Positions 44,632 through 53,479 are shown, counted from the stretch's first letter. The stretch is DNA of 64,000 nt from G963663365 sp963663365 (GCA_963663365.2 CAXXIH010000001.1:62001-126000); one strand, 5' to 3'. Numbers and translations: made by a program. Notes: generated by a model from the letters alone, not told the origin.

Positions 44632-45339
44632 CTACCGGCCGCGATAGATGCTCCGGCAGGTGCAGGTCTCCGCGATGATGATTTCTTTCAAATCATGGTT
44701 GGCGGTACGGCTTGCCCAACGGTCCCAAAGCCATACCGCTAAATTTTCTGAGGTTGGGTTTTCAAGTCCGGAAATCGTATTGAGATTGCTATAAGCCAAT
44801 AGAGCGTAGGTCTCTTCTATTTGGCCGTGGAGCACATCCCCATCACCGAATACTTGAATGGAGTAGGTATGACCGTGAATCCGTCCGCATTTATGCCCCG
44901 GTGGGACATGGGGCAAATGATGAGCCGCTGCGAATGTGAAACATATCGGTTGTGTTTTTGAGTCTTCTGCCGTGCCGTCAGGGATTTGGATGCCGTGCTG
45001 ACCAAGACCGCGAACCGAAACCATGGCCTTGCTGAATCCGGGTATCGCATTGCCGGCGTGCTGCGCGATCCATTGTTCGATATCTTGCGTGGTCGTGTTT
45101 TCGAATCCGGCGACATCGTTTAGGCAGTAGTGATCGAGTTTCTTAAGATAAGGCTTGAACGCTGCACCAATCTCCGAGAAGTCGATAATCCATCCTGTTT
45201 GTGCGCCGATTTCTCCGGAAATGTGAATTTCGACATTATAACTATGCCCATGCAGACGCGAGCGCGGATCGTCGGATGGCGTGGCGGTATTGCGGTGGGC
45301 CGCCTCAAATGTAAATGCTTTTATCAGTTCGGCTTGCAT
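44632..45339 (-). CDS. queD: Tandem 6-carboxytetrahydropterin synthase (QueD) with two half-sites
   Basis: A 235-residue protein made of two QueD/PTPS domains (about 1-115 and 128-235). Each keeps three zinc-type histidines (15, 30, 32 and 140, 155, 157). Domain 1 has the Asp69-His70 pair (LDHYCLND) but Arg26 at the catalytic Cys position and Arg110 at the Glu position. Domain 2 has Cys151 (GHKCGRIHGH) and Glu224 (IAETCTC), but Ala182-Tyr183 where the Asp-His pair should be. In rat PTPS the Cys and Asp-His pair come from neighbouring subunits, so the halves can complement each other. It lies 5 bases downstream of queC and should supply preQ0 precursor. Confidence 0.92.
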   Translation of the reverse strand: MQAELIKAFTFEAAHRNTATPSDDPRSRLHGHSYNVEIHISGEIGAQTGWIIDFSEIGAAFKPYLKKLDHYCLNDVAGFENTTTQDIEQWIAQHAGNAIPGFSKAMVSVRGLGQHGIQIPDGTAEDSKTQPICFTFAAAHHLPHVPPGHKCGRIHGHTYSIQVFGDGDVLHGQIEETYALLAYSNLNTISGLENPTSENLAVWLWDRWASRTANHDLKEIIIAETCTCRSIYRGR

Positions 45340-45344
45340 TGTAA

Positions 45345-46040
45345 TTATGATTGAAGTGCCGGATCGGGCAGTCCGGCTTCCTCGAAGCCTTTGGCTCTAA
45401 GCAAACAAGAATCGCATGAGCCGCATGGTTTGCCGTCTACCGGATCGTAGCAACTATGTGTCAAGGCGTAATCGACACCCAGTTCGGTTCCCAGTTGGAT
45501 GATTTTGCTTTTGCTAAGTTTAATCAGCGGAGTATGTATCTTCAGCGGTTTCTTTTCTTCCACTCCCGCTCTTGTCGCCAAATTGGCGGTTCGCTCAAAG
45601 GCCTCAATGAATTCCGGGCGGCAGTCGGGGTAGCCTGAATAATCCAGAGCGTTGACACCGATATAGATATCGTGAGCGCCAAGAACCTCTGCCCATGCCA
45701 GCGCCAAGGAGAGGAAAATTGTGTTCCGGGCCGGAACGTATGTAACCGGAATTTCATTTCCGATTTCCTCAGTCCGTTGGCGCCGGGGAACCGCGATGTC
45801 ATCGGTAAGTGCCGAGCCACCCCATATTCGCAGGTCCAAATCGTAAATGATGTGTTTCCGGACGCCCAATTGCTCTGCCACTCGTTTCGACGCCTCGATC
45901 TCGGTGCTATGGCGCTGGCCGTAACGGATGGTCATTGCGTGCAATTCGAATCCGTCTTGCTTGGCAATCGCCGCGCATGTTGCCGAGTCCAGTCCTCCGC
46001 TAAGCAAGATGACTGCCGGTTTTGGGGCTTCTGTATTCAT
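45345..46040 (-). CDS. queC: 7-cyano-7-deazaguanine synthase
   Basis: Converts 7-carboxy-7-deazaguanine and ammonia to preQ0 with ATP, a step of queuosine synthesis. The 231-residue length is normal. The PP-loop SGGLDSAT is at about residues 14-21. The C-terminal zinc site is complete: four Cys in SCYDPVDGKPCGSCDSCLLRA. ALTDDIAVPRR and YVPARNTIFLSLA are also family-typical. queD follows 5 bases downstream. No preQ1 riboswitch was visible in the 115-base upstream gap, which is shared with the divergent M48 peptidase gene. queE and queF are not in the window. Confidence 0.97.
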   Translation of the reverse strand: MNTEAPKPAVILLSGGLDSATCAAIAKQDGFELHAMTIRYGQRHSTEIEASKRVAEQLGVRKHIIYDLDLRIWGGSALTDDIAVPRRQRTEEIGNEIPVTYVPARNTIFLSLALAWAEVLGAHDIYIGVNALDYSGYPDCRPEFIEAFERTANLATRAGVEEKKPLKIHTPLIKLSKSKIIQLGTELGVDYALTHSCYDPVDGKPCGSCDSCLLRAKGFEEAGLPDPALQS

Positions 46041-46197
46041 GGCGCGCCTACCTTAGCGTACCTGCATAGGGTGGTCCCGGGCTGTGCTTAAAGTTTTCTC
46101 CTCTCATTCTATTTTTGTGCTAAGGTGTAGATGACGTTTAACATTCCGGGCCAAGATGTTTCTTCTTGGTCCGAATGATTCGGTCTCAAGATGCGGG

Positions 46198-47916
46198 ATG
46201 AGACGAATGCAGAGTGCCTGTGCTAGATCATTTATTCTTGGCTTTGCATGGCTGTTGCTTGCGAGCGAATGTTGGACTGTGCAGCCCGAAAAGGCCGTGC
46301 ATGATTTTCTTTCCGATCTTAAAGATCAAGAGAGAGTCTTAAGGCACTCGTACAATACAAGTGACACTGTATATCTGCGCGTTGGCGGGACTGTTGTTCA
46401 TGTTATTCGTAAAGGTGATGCGCTCTTTCCCACAATCGTTGATGAGCCTGTAAAGATTGTCGATGCAAGCGTTTTTTATGGCGGCGTACGCTTGCGGATC
46501 GAGAGTGCCGGATTGGGCAAAGCACGTCTGGAAATACGTACTGTCGATGATGTCCCACTGACCATTGAAATGTTGGATGCAGTGATACAGCGAATGTTTA
46601 TTTCACCCAATGATTCGTTCCCTGCTGTTTTAATCGATCCGGAATCGAATTGGGCGCATCTTAATGGCTGTAACCATCTCTACATTCAAGATGTTACACA
46701 GACATTCTTTTCGTTGGATGAGGCGGAAGCCGCGGGACATCCCAAATGTCCTCTTTGCTTCCAGGCAATACGGAGATTCTCTATTGGTACAATTGAGCGC
46801 GAACTTGGGTATCAGATGGCAGCTTGGATACGCGCGCAATATGCTTCATCGAGAAACCGGGCGGAGCAACAACGTTTATGGCGTGTTGGTCAGTCGGTTG
46901 TAGAGTCTTGGCCTTGGCCGATTCCCAGCGAGTTTCGAATTCACTTTACTTTGTTGGAATCCGGTGTACGCAATGCCTTTGCCGCAGCACATGGCGAGAT
47001 ATTCGTTACATCCAGCATGCTGCGCATGACCGAAAACGATGCCGAACTGGAAGTCATCATTGCACATGAAATTGCACATGTGCTCAGGCATCACTCTTAT
47101 CTTATTTTGCAGAGAATGCGCCAGACGCGGGCGATTGCCGGTGCGGCTTCGACCGCGATTGCTTTTGGAACGGGTCTCAATTTGCGGAACGACAAGACCA
47201 CCATGCGTTTGTTCGATCTCGCTCCGGTGTTGGCGCAAGAGGTTATTGCCACCGGCTACGGTCAGCTGGCCGAAGAAGAAGCGGATGCAATCACGGAAAT
47301 CTATATGCATACACGCAAAATCCCGCGAAAGACAATCGAAGACTTATTTAAGAAACTGCAATATGTAAATGATATTTATTCACGCGACAGCGGATTTTTG
47401 TTTCTGCCGGAACATCCCGATTTGGATACCCGTTTGGAGATGCTCGAACGGTCACAAATCCGGAAACTCGATCCTCCTTTGATTTATGCGGGATATAACC
47501 GCGAGGGGGAATGTGTAGCGACCGTTCATTTGGATTTGGAGCGTATTGTAGAACCGCGCCGTGTACCGTTATCGCCTCTCGACAAGAAACGCCAAACCGT
47601 CCGAAGCCACAAAACCGATGAAAAACTTGAAGACAGCCGCCATGAGCTAATCGGTTTTATCGAAACCACGTCTCTTCTTGGAGGAACCGAAAAACTAGGT
47701 GCTGTGACTCTTCAGAGCAGCAACCGGGGGCGGCAGCGTTATGCCAATCGGAATGTGGCCGAGGTCCTTCCTAATGCCTTGAGTGGACTATTTTTACGTT
47801 GCATGGCGGAGGAACATCCGGCCTTTATTGGAGAAGTAGAAGAGTTTGAGATGGATGTCCCCAATGTAGTCCGTTGGGAGCGTATCATAGAGACAGAACC
47901 TGAAACGGGCTTATGA
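46198..47916 (+). CDS. M48 family metallopeptidase with a Cys-rich module
   Basis: An exported zinc peptidase of about 572 residues from ATG 46198 (MRRMQSACARSFILGFAWLL, a signal peptide); 46156 and 46207 are alternative starts. The active site HEIAH (IIAHEIAHVLRHHSY, about residues 290-294) and the downstream AEEEADAIT glutamate are those of M48. Before the peptidase domain sits a short module with CNH and KCPLC (Cys158, His160, Cys184, Cys187), shaped like the Cys/His-rich element found at the ends of various bacterial proteins. It probably degrades misfolded periplasmic proteins, as does BepA, but the C-terminal 130 residues are not TPRs. It is divergent from queC. Confidence 0.85.
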   Translation: MRRMQSACARSFILGFAWLLLASECWTVQPEKAVHDFLSDLKDQERVLRHSYNTSDTVYLRVGGTVVHVIRKGDALFPTIVDEPVKIVDASVFYGGVRLRIESAGLGKARLEIRTVDDVPLTIEMLDAVIQRMFISPNDSFPAVLIDPESNWAHLNGCNHLYIQDVTQTFFSLDEAEAAGHPKCPLCFQAIRRFSIGTIERELGYQMAAWIRAQYASSRNRAEQQRLWRVGQSVVESWPWPIPSEFRIHFTLLESGVRNAFAAAHGEIFVTSSMLRMTENDAELEVIIAHEIAHVLRHHSYLILQRMRQTRAIAGAASTAIAFGTGLNLRNDKTTMRLFDLAPVLAQEVIATGYGQLAEEEADAITEIYMHTRKIPRKTIEDLFKKLQYVNDIYSRDSGFLFLPEHPDLDTRLEMLERSQIRKLDPPLIYAGYNREGECVATVHLDLERIVEPRRVPLSPLDKKRQTVRSHKTDEKLEDSRHELIGFIETTSLLGGTEKLGAVTLQSSNRGRQRYANRNVAEVLPNALSGLFLRCMAEEHPAFIGEVEEFEMDVPNVVRWERIIETEPETGL

Positions 47917-48088
47917 ATAGAATCTGCAAGAGAATCGGAGGCACAGATTGACGGTAAGCCGTCCACCAATCCATCCAAACATCCATAGTCCGTTACGCCC
48001 CGGGCTGATACGTTCTCCCTTCCGGGCACATCCCGGCTGAATCCTTACCGGCGTGCGAGATGATCCACGCAGTACAAAGTAAAGCCGC

Positions 48089-49489
48089 ATGATCTACAAA
48101 GAGGCGGTCGCCTTTCTGAACCAATTCATTTGTTATGAACGCTCCACAGGCTGGAAGTACGGCCCCGGTGCGTTTGATCTTGGCCGGTTTCATCGGCTGT
48201 TGGAGATTTTGGGCCGGCCTCAGCTTTCCTATCCCACAATTCATCTTGCGGGCAGCGATGGCAAAGGCTCCACTGCGGCGATCCTCTCCTCAATTCTTCG
48301 GCAGGCCGGGTATCGCGTCGGGCTTTATACCTCTCCTCATTTGGAAGATATACGCGAACGAATCAGCATTGATGGTGAATGGATCGAGCAGGACGATTTC
48401 GCCCGCGCTGTCGAGCAACTGAAAAGCGTAATCGACCAGGGCGAAACATTACCCAAAAGCTATGCCACGTTTTTTGAACTCTTAACGGCATTGGCGTTTT
48501 TGCATTTTCAAAGCCAGGCGGTCGATGTTGCGGTTATCGAAACCGGTCTGGGGGGGAGATTGGATGCCACCAATGCACTCCAGCCGGATTTGACGATCAT
48601 TACACATCTTTCTTTGGAACACACTGAAACATTAGGTGACACGCTGGAAAAGATCGCCGCCGAAAAACTAGCTATCTGTAAGCCGGGTGTCCCCGCTGTT
48701 ATTGCTCATCAAAAAAGATCGATACGTCCATTCATTCGTGAGTGGTTAAACGAGCGGGCCATTCCCCGATGTTCCGTTTCAGATTCCTTTGAACTGCTGA
48801 ATTCTGAATGTGATGGGTATTGGCGGACACTAACAGTTCGCGATATTGATGAACGGCGCACGGAATGGCAAATACGGCTGCCGCTTTTAGGACACTATCA
48901 AGTGGATAATGCTCTTTCGGCTTTAACGGCCACCAAGTTCTTGCCTCGTTTTGCCGATCCCTTGGGCCCAAAGGCTTGGCGGCGCGCGGTTTTGCGTGGT
49001 TGCGAACAGGCTTTTTGGCCAGGACGTTATGAGATTTTGGAGGCTGGCGACTCGCGTGGATTGACACGTGTTGTATTGGATGGCGCTCACACGGCCCGAG
49101 GGGCTCAGACCTTAAGTGAGACGCTCGATGAGGTGGAAGGACCCGGCGGACGCACACTGATATTCGGATTTCTTCGCGGCAAGAATATTGAAGCGATGTG
49201 CAGGTCGCTTATCCGCCCGCAGGACACGCTGATTTTTACTAATGCTCCAACACCTCGCGGTTTGCCCGCCCAAGAGATTATTGAAAAGTACCGGGCAAAC
49301 CGTCAGCCGAACTGTCCGGAAGGCCTCGTGATCGAAGATCCTTTAAAGGCGTTGCGTTATGGATTGTCCATTTCACGGCGCGAAGAGAGTACGCTGGTTG
49401 TTGCGGGATCTCTTTATTTAGTGGGTTTATGCCGGACTGAGTTGCGTAAATTTGAAACGTTGCGGGATGGCCGCCGCACGGCAGCCTGA
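48089..49489 (+). CDS. folC: Bifunctional folylpolyglutamate/dihydrofolate synthase
   Basis: A 466-residue Mur-ligase-type enzyme that adds glutamate to dihydropteroate and folates. The P-loop is HLAGSDGKGSTAAIL (about residues 52-66; most homologues have GTNGKGS, so Thr-Asn is Ser-Asp here). TSPHLEDIRERI, DVAVIETGLGGRLDATNAL and HLSLEHTETLGDTLEKIAAEKLAI are standard FolC motifs, and VVLDGAHTARGAQTL is the C-terminal NPxG-like region. The length is slightly longer than E. coli FolC (422). No accD or dedD-type partner is nearby. The start at 48089 is unsupported by a strong ribosome site. Confidence 0.92.
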   Translation: MIYKEAVAFLNQFICYERSTGWKYGPGAFDLGRFHRLLEILGRPQLSYPTIHLAGSDGKGSTAAILSSILRQAGYRVGLYTSPHLEDIRERISIDGEWIEQDDFARAVEQLKSVIDQGETLPKSYATFFELLTALAFLHFQSQAVDVAVIETGLGGRLDATNALQPDLTIITHLSLEHTETLGDTLEKIAAEKLAICKPGVPAVIAHQKRSIRPFIREWLNERAIPRCSVSDSFELLNSECDGYWRTLTVRDIDERRTEWQIRLPLLGHYQVDNALSALTATKFLPRFADPLGPKAWRRAVLRGCEQAFWPGRYEILEAGDSRGLTRVVLDGAHTARGAQTLSETLDEVEGPGGRTLIFGFLRGKNIEAMCRSLIRPQDTLIFTNAPTPRGLPAQEIIEKYRANRQPNCPEGLVIEDPLKALRYGLSISRREESTLVVAGSLYLVGLCRTELRKFETLRDGRRTAA

Positions 49490-49665
49490 ATCTTTGAATT
49501 CCCTTGCCATTTTTTGAAATATGGATTGGTTCCTGCTGATATACGATTTTTCGAATAGAAGGGTGGGATTGTGGTTACCCCATCCGGTCTGTGATAGTCT
49601 TTCCGTGCTCGAGTGGTAAATCCCATTGGTTTGGTTTCGTTTCGAGGAATCGTGGATTTTAAGGA

Positions 49666-50148
49666 ATGAGTAAGAAGGTCAAGAAAGCGGATTTGCTGGT
49701 TATCGGATGGCGGGAGTATGTGCAGTTGCCCGATTGGGGGATATCCGGCATTAAGGCCAAATCGGATACGGGAGCGCGTTCGAGTGTTATCGATGTCGCC
49801 TCTGTGGAAGAATTGCCCGACGGCTTGGCCCGGTTTGAAGTTGTTCTTTCACGTACAGACCGTAGCCAAAGTGTCACGATAACCGCGCCAATTGTCCGCC
49901 GAACGCGAGTTAAATCCAGCTTCGGACATGCACATGACAGGCTGTTGGTTGAGGCCCGCATTTCGATCGGTTCTATCGAAAAGAAGATAGAATTAGGTTT
50001 GGTTTGCCGCAAAAACATGCTTTGCCGGATGCTTTTGGGCCGGTCCGCCTTAAAAGGCACATTTCTTGTCGATCCGGCGCATTGTTATCTATTTGGAAGA
50101 AAGAAGAAATCTTCACGGTTGAAACATATTTCATTAGAAGAGAATTGA
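49666..50148 (+). CDS. RimK-associated ATP-dependent zinc protease family protein
   Basis: A 160-residue protein of the retropepsin-like fold. GWREYVQLPDWGISGIKAKSDTGARSSVID carries Asp34 of the DTGA motif, and KKIELGLVCRKNMLCRMLLGRSAL matches the second half of the family. These proteins are encoded with RimK and have been called ATP-dependent zinc proteases or RimB, but the proteolytic activity is based on the fold. The stop is 3 bases from the rimK start, so the pair is cotranscribed and a link to ligation or trimming of C-terminal Glu tails is plausible. Confidence 0.88.
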   Translation: MSKKVKKADLLVIGWREYVQLPDWGISGIKAKSDTGARSSVIDVASVEELPDGLARFEVVLSRTDRSQSVTITAPIVRRTRVKSSFGHAHDRLLVEARISIGSIEKKIELGLVCRKNMLCRMLLGRSALKGTFLVDPAHCYLFGRKKKSSRLKHISLEEN

Positions 50149-50150
50149 AT

Positions 50151-51329
50151 ATGAAAATTGTGATCTTATCCCGCAATCCGCGCAGCTACAGTACGCAACG
50201 TTTACGTGAGGCGTCGCGTCAACGAAATCATATCGTTCGTGTATTGGATACTTTGAAGTTTTCGATTGATGTTGAGCATCATAATCCGGATCTTTCGTAT
50301 TGCAGCAAGCGTCTCGGACATATTGATGCCGTAATTCCCCGTATCGGCGCCTCAATTACATTTTACGGTACGGCGGTTGTACGGCAATTCGAGCAAATGG
50401 GTGTTTATACGCTAAATCATGCCCAAGCCATTGCCACATCACGCGACAAATTGCGTTCGATGCAGATTCTCAGCAAGTACGATATCGGTATCCCGACGTC
50501 CGGATTTGTGAAGGATAAGGGCGATGTACTTCCCGCAATCAAACGTGTTGGCGGCGCTCCGGTTATCATTAAACTTTTGGAAGGTACGCAAGGTGTAGGT
50601 GTCATCCTCGCTGAATCTGTGAAAATGGCGGAGTCAATTATTCAGACGCTGCAAAGCACCAAGCAGAATGTACTCATCCAAAAATTTGTGGCCGAAAGCC
50701 GGGGCAAAGACGTTCGGGCTTTTGTTGTGGGTGGAAAAGTTGTTGCGGCCATACGCCGTAAAGCGGTGGGACAGGAATTTCGCAGCAATGTTCATTTGGG
50801 TGGTACTACGGAGGCGATTGAACTCGATCCCGAGTATGAACGGACTGCCGTACGCGCCACTCAGATTTTGGGATTGACGGTGGCTGGTGTGGATATGTTG
50901 GAGGGAGAAAACGGCCCTCAAATTGCCGAGGTTAATTCGTCACCCGGCCTGGAAGGGATTGAAAAGGCAACCGGATTAGACGTTGCCGGGGCCGTTATCG
51001 AACATCTTGAAGAACAAGTACTATTTCCATCGCTTGATCTACGGCAGCGTCTCACGCTCAAAAGCGGATATGGTGTCGCGGAATTTATTGTCGATCCGAA
51101 ATCGCCCTTGGCCGGAAAGACACTGGCTGATTCCGGCCTGCGCGACAAAGATGTGCTGGTGATGACCCTGGAGCGCAGCGATGCTGTGATTCCGAATCCA
51201 CGTGGAAGCCGTCAAATTACCGCGGGCGATAAGCTTTTATGTTTTGGCAAACTGGATACATTAAAAGAACTTGTGCCGCCACCTCGAAAAAAACGCCGGA
51301 AAAAGGCCGTGGCCAAGAAAAAGGGATAA
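50151..51329 (+). CDS. rimK: RimK-type ATP-grasp ligase fused to a TrkA-C/RCK_C domain
   Basis: A 392-residue protein. Residues about 1-290 are RimK-like: MKIVILSRNPRSYSTQRLRE, YFYGTAVVRQFEQMGVYTLN-type segments, the ATP-grasp core KLLEGTQGVGVILAES, DVRAFVVGGKVVAAIRRKA and MLEGENGPQIAEVNSSPGLEGIE. Residues about 305-375 (SGYGVAEFIVDPKSPLAGKT, SGLRDKDVLVMTLERS, ITAGDKLLCFGKLDTLKEL) look like the TrkA-C (RCK_C) ligand-sensing domain of potassium channels and transporters. A basic tail KKRRKKAVAKKKG follows. RimK adds Glu residues to ribosomal protein S6 or makes poly-Glu; the fused domain suggests control by a small ligand. Confidence 0.93.
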   Translation: MKIVILSRNPRSYSTQRLREASRQRNHIVRVLDTLKFSIDVEHHNPDLSYCSKRLGHIDAVIPRIGASITFYGTAVVRQFEQMGVYTLNHAQAIATSRDKLRSMQILSKYDIGIPTSGFVKDKGDVLPAIKRVGGAPVIIKLLEGTQGVGVILAESVKMAESIIQTLQSTKQNVLIQKFVAESRGKDVRAFVVGGKVVAAIRRKAVGQEFRSNVHLGGTTEAIELDPEYERTAVRATQILGLTVAGVDMLEGENGPQIAEVNSSPGLEGIEKATGLDVAGAVIEHLEEQVLFPSLDLRQRLTLKSGYGVAEFIVDPKSPLAGKTLADSGLRDKDVLVMTLERSDAVIPNPRGSRQITAGDKLLCFGKLDTLKELVPPPRKKRRKKAVAKKKG

Positions 51330-51377
51330 TTGATTCCAAATATCCGTTTAATTACGGATTGATTGTGTGGCAGTGAG

Positions 51378-52475
51378 ATGGCTGTTAGAAAAGCATTTCG
51401 AATCGGCGGCGTTGCTATCCGGCGTGGGGAGAGCCGTGATATTCGTCTGAAAATCAGTGAGCGTTATACAGGCGATCCCATTAACCTGCCTATCAAAGTC
51501 GTGCGCGGGAAAAAGAACGGTCCGGCTCTGTTTGTCTCCGCCGCTGTTCATGGTGATGAACTCAATGGCACAGGCATCGTTCACGACATAATGTATGAAG
51601 AATCTTTGAATCTTTTATGCGGAACGTTGGTTCTTGTGCCGGTTCTTAATATTTTCGGTTTTGAGACTCAAGACCGTTATATGCCCGATAGGCGCGATTT
51701 AAATCGTTCGTTTCCCGGCTACCGGGAGGGTAGTCTTGCCAGTCGCGTAGCCTATGTGATTTTCGATCAAATTGTCCGACGTTGTAATTATGGCATTGAT
51801 TTACACTCTGCCGCCTTGCCCCGCACGAATTTTCCGAATGTTCGCGGTGATTTAACGAATCCTACTGTGCGGCGTCTGGCGCAGGCTTTTGGATGTGAAT
51901 TAATCGTAAACGGCAAAGGGCCATTGAAATCATTACGGCGTGAAGCTACCCGGGCCGGATGCCCGACGATTATTTTGGAGGCAGGTGAAACCGGGAAGAT
52001 TGAGCCCGGCGTGTTAGAAGTTGGCACACGGGGTGTTTATAATGTGCTTAAAGAACTTGGTATGTTAGAAGGAGAAGTCATACGGCCTTCATATCAGACG
52101 CGAGTGGATAAAGCGACGTGGGTTCGCGCGGAAGTTGGAGGGATTCTCAGGTTTCATGTATCCCCGGGAGAACCCGTGGATGCGGGGCAACCCATTGCGA
52201 CCAATTCAAGTGTTTTCGGCAGGGATCGAAATGTTTTGGTTTCGCCCGTCGATGGAATTGTTTTGGGGATGACCACCCTGCCTACCGTGAAGCCGGGTGA
52301 ACCGGTTTGCCATATCGCTGTTCCCCGGCGTACGATCCGTTCGATCCGCCGCACAATCCGCAGGATGTCCGAAAACAGTTTGCATCAGCGATTGCGGGAA
52401 GATCTCGCGACAAACATTAGCGTCTCTGAACGGGATGCCGATGTTGCCAGTAAGACTTTTGACGAAAACGATTGA
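51378..52475 (+). CDS. Succinylglutamate desuccinylase/aspartoacylase family zinc hydrolase
   Basis: A 365-residue M14-type zinc carboxypeptidase-fold protein. Zinc ligands are expected from His58 and Glu61 in SAAVHGDELNG and the His in YGIDLHSAALPRT; the downstream FEAGETGKIEPG-type segment (TIILEAGETGKIEPGV) gives the catalytic Glu. The C-terminal part has a beta-sheet biotinyl-like region (GGILRFHVSPGEPVDAGQPIATNSS). ATG 51378 is chosen over an upstream TTG codon. The family commonly follows RimK and the zinc protease-like gene, making this a conserved trio. The substrate could be an acylated amino acid or peptide linked to the RimK product. Confidence 0.88.
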   Translation: MAVRKAFRIGGVAIRRGESRDIRLKISERYTGDPINLPIKVVRGKKNGPALFVSAAVHGDELNGTGIVHDIMYEESLNLLCGTLVLVPVLNIFGFETQDRYMPDRRDLNRSFPGYREGSLASRVAYVIFDQIVRRCNYGIDLHSAALPRTNFPNVRGDLTNPTVRRLAQAFGCELIVNGKGPLKSLRREATRAGCPTIILEAGETGKIEPGVLEVGTRGVYNVLKELGMLEGEVIRPSYQTRVDKATWVRAEVGGILRFHVSPGEPVDAGQPIATNSSVFGRDRNVLVSPVDGIVLGMTTLPTVKPGEPVCHIAVPRRTIRSIRRTIRRMSENSLHQRLREDLATNISVSERDADVASKTFDEND

Positions 52476-52490
52476 TGAAGGGGCAGAGCA

Positions 52491-53378
52491 ATGCGAAGCT
52501 ATTTGCCGAACAGCTTTCTCTATTTTATTGCTGTTTTTGTTTGTGCGGGTATTCAAATTTCATGCACAACTGCAAAACAGACCGAGGTTGCCGCGATGTC
52601 TGCCAAAGATCATGTCCGCCTGGCGCTGATGCGTGGTGTGCCTGAAAAGTGGAATTTGGATGCCAATTTCTCCGTGTTTTTAAAATGCGCCGAGCAGGCG
52701 GCGGCGCAAAAGGCGGAAATTTTTATTACTCCCGAATGTTGGCTCGATGGTTATGCCAGTCCGACGAAAGAGAGCACACCTGAAAAACTCCGCGGCATAG
52801 CCCAAGACTTGGAAACAAGCTCCTATTTGCAGTGTGTTGCTCAAAAAGCCCGCGAATACCGCATGTATATTTGCTTCGGCTTTACATCATTGGAGAATGG
52901 GAAAATCTATAACGCCGCGGGATTGTGGACCGACAAGGGTGAACTTCTCGGCGTATATCATAAAACGCATTTGCAGAATCATGATTTGCAATACAGCCGT
53001 GGTGAATCTCTTCCGGTTTGGCCGACACCTTGGGGCAAGACAGGCATCATGATCTGTGCCGATAGACGTTGGCCCGAAACCGCGCGCACGTTACGGCTCC
53101 AAGGAGCGCGGTTCATTTTAAATCCCACCTATGGCTTCTATGGCGATTTTAATGAAGCCATGCTCCGCACCCGCGCGTACGAGAATCAATGTTATATTGC
53201 TTTTACGCACCCCAAACAGGGATTGGTGACCAATCCAAAAGGCGGCGTGGAAGCCAAAGAAGAGAGCGATACTCCGGGTGTGTTAATCTGTGATCTCAAT
53301 TTAAGCAAAGTCAAAGACGATAACCACCTTGCCGACCGCCGCCCCGATCTTTATGGCCCTATTATGGAACAGAAATAA
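52491..53378 (+). CDS. Exported carbon-nitrogen hydrolase (nitrilase superfamily)
   Basis: A 295-residue amidase/nitrilase-fold enzyme with the Glu-Lys-Cys triad: Glu82 in FITPECWLDGY, Lys158 in GVYHKTHLQNHD and Cys189 in GIMICADRRWPETAR. The N-terminus is unusual for the family: SFLYFIAVFVCAGIQISCTT looks like a signal peptide, possibly a lipoprotein site at Cys25, although the -3 position (Gln) is not ideal. If MSAKDHVRLALMRG at residue 36 is the true start it would be cytosolic, so localisation is open. It lies 15 bases after the AstE-like gene. Confidence 0.88.
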   Translation: MRSYLPNSFLYFIAVFVCAGIQISCTTAKQTEVAAMSAKDHVRLALMRGVPEKWNLDANFSVFLKCAEQAAAQKAEIFITPECWLDGYASPTKESTPEKLRGIAQDLETSSYLQCVAQKAREYRMYICFGFTSLENGKIYNAAGLWTDKGELLGVYHKTHLQNHDLQYSRGESLPVWPTPWGKTGIMICADRRWPETARTLRLQGARFILNPTYGFYGDFNEAMLRTRAYENQCYIAFTHPKQGLVTNPKGGVEAKEESDTPGVLICDLNLSKVKDDNHLADRRPDLYGPIMEQK

Positions 53379-53417
53379 CCCTTTATTTGCCGTTTTCAGG
53401 ATAAAAGACCATAACAA

Positions 53418-53435
53418 TAGGATAGAAATATCCTA
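53418..53435. promoter_or_regulatory. Inverted repeat before the ceramidase-like gene
   Basis: TAGGATA and TATCCTA form a perfect 7-base stem around the GAAA loop. It ends 3 bases before an in-frame ATG (53438) and 45 bases before the preferred start at 53480. In RNA it would be a GNRA-capped hairpin in the leader; in DNA it could be an operator. No T tract follows, so it is not a terminator. Confidence 0.45.
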
Positions 53436-53479
53436 GTATGTTGAAATATGCGTCATTTCATGATCGGTACGGTGGACTC

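Noticed and set aside
46041..46155. Possible preQ1 riboswitch upstream of queC
   Set aside because: The 115-base gap lacks the C-rich loop and A-rich tail arrangement needed for either common preQ1 class.
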